Source of the DNA: Pacificimonas aurantium
GTDB lineage: Bacteria; Pseudomonadota; Alphaproteobacteria; Sphingomonadales; Sphingomonadaceae
Reading direction: 5' to 3'
NCBI RefSeq assembly: GCF_020092905.1
Contig: NZ_JAGSGB010000002.1
Coordinates: forward strand, 310,001 to 374,000
Length of the DNA: 64,000 nt
Position numbers and translations under genes: made by a program. The notes below the pieces were generated by a model. That model was not told where the DNA came from and did no database searches. It saw only the letters and a program-made list of their open reading frames with translations. Positions 63,781 through 64,000 of the stretch are shown piece after piece (positions within the stretch are counted from its first letter, which is position 1; every line of letters begins with the position of its first letter).

Positions 63781-64000
63781 TCAGGCGGCGGCGTTGTCCT
63801 CGTCCTCATTCTCCGAGGCGGGAAAGAGCGAGGCCAGTGTCGCCACGATTTCCTGCTCCGTCGAAGGCTTCGCCACTACCGGCGCGTCCGGAAATTCCTC
63901 CAGCGCTTTGTCGCTTTTCGCAACACCGGTATGAAACATGAACGGGACGCCGCGTCCCTTCAGCTCGCGTGCTAGGTCGCGGCCGTCCTTGCCCGCCATG
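63781..64000 (-). CDS. response regulator receiver domain, partial (C-terminal part)
   Basis: The last ~72 residues of a CheY-like receiver domain, running off the right edge. It holds MFHTGVAKSD, then the VVAKP conserved lysine loop and a final helix, with an acidic tail (ASENEDEDNAAA). The phosphoacceptor aspartate would lie upstream of the window edge. A Met at 63999 looks internal rather than the true start. No output domain is seen, so it could be a stand-alone receiver. Confidence 0.75.
   Translation of the reverse strand, partial: MAGKDGRDLARELKGRGVPFMFHTGVAKSDKALEEFPDAPVVAKPSTEQEIVATLASLFPASENEDEDNAAA

Overview
The window looks like chromosome of an alphaproteobacterium, most likely from the Sphingomonadales (Erythrobacter/Sphingomonas-like). 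The base composition is GC-rich by eye. Several gene pairings fit this group: the XrtA/PEP-CTERM accessory set (sugar transferase, PrsK, PrsR, PrsT), a GTA-type 3TM holin beside a GH108 endolysin, a CYP153-type P450, and the Zur/MerC/CtaA neighbourhood. Genus and species are not determined. Coding density is very high, with many 1-4 nt start/stop overlaps. Four tRNA genes are present: Leu-CAA, Leu-UAG, Pro-GGG and Ser-GCU. I see no rRNA operon, CRISPR array or insertion sequence.

Layout. 1-1503: sdhC-sdhD-sdhA on the minus strand, with sdhA running off the left edge. 1594-3367: a minus-strand operon of an APH-like kinase, a DUF6285 protein and a DUF1330 protein; the kinase/DUF6285 pair resembles the LvaAB 4-hydroxyacyl-CoA kinase. 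3460-5824: a soluble globin-type chemoreceptor and a ClpP-fold lipoprotein. 6168-9289: tRNA-Leu, rluB, rsmD and a GGDEF/EAL protein. 9382-14411: UvrD-type helicase, two tandem Crp/Fnr paralogues and prmA, followed by a convergent 46-residue ORF. 14685-18685: CYP153-type P450, CorA/ZntB transporter and a membrane-anchored GltB-like FMN protein. 18724-23329: ligA, recN and bamD. 23409-24560: a glycosyltransferase. 24547-27839: yajC-secD-secF and a Mth938-like gene. 27899-32025: DUF815 ATPase, clpP, trigger factor with a long Lys/Ala tail, tRNA-Leu and tlyA. 32048-32579: a MazE/MazF-type toxin-antitoxin pair. 32584-37057: dxs, a Zur-type regulator, merC-like, ctaA and DUF2237. 37204-40449: rplM, rpsI and a DsbD-like reductase. 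40599-44084: argC, GNAT, gamma carbonic anhydrase, DUF1328 and a beta-propeller protein. 44103-45246: holin, endolysin and tRNA-Pro. 45303-52946: prsT, prsR, prsK and the XrtA-linked sugar transferase. 53140-55938: GDP-mannose pyrophosphorylase, tRNA-Ser and a purine/xanthine-type permease. 56062-63765: malate synthase G, glutathione-dependent formaldehyde dehydrogenase, VOC protein, PurU, S-formylglutathione hydrolase and a PQQ/haem alcohol dehydrogenase. 63781-64000: the end of a response regulator.

How the genes work together. The right end reads as a small-alcohol/C1 module. A periplasmic quinohaemoprotein would oxidise alcohol, FrmA and FghA would convert formaldehyde to formate through glutathione, PurU would release formate from formyl-THF, and malate synthase would take up glyoxylate. 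The prs block with the sugar transferase and mannose-1-P guanylyltransferase points to a signal-controlled exopolysaccharide pathway tied to PEP-CTERM/exosortase sorting; no exosortase or PEP-CTERM substrate is in the window. The middle is mostly housekeeping: protein export, outer-membrane assembly, proteolysis, chaperone function, DNA repair, ribosome synthesis and rRNA modification.

The best candidates for under-described biology are: the LvaAB-like kinase with DUF1330 in place of a dehydrogenase; the Zur-like regulator with a palindrome at the divergent merC/ctaA promoters; the tandem Crp/Fnr regulators; the holin/endolysin cassette beside tRNA-Pro; the VOC protein inside the formaldehyde operon; and the globin chemoreceptor that seems to lack the haem-binding histidine.
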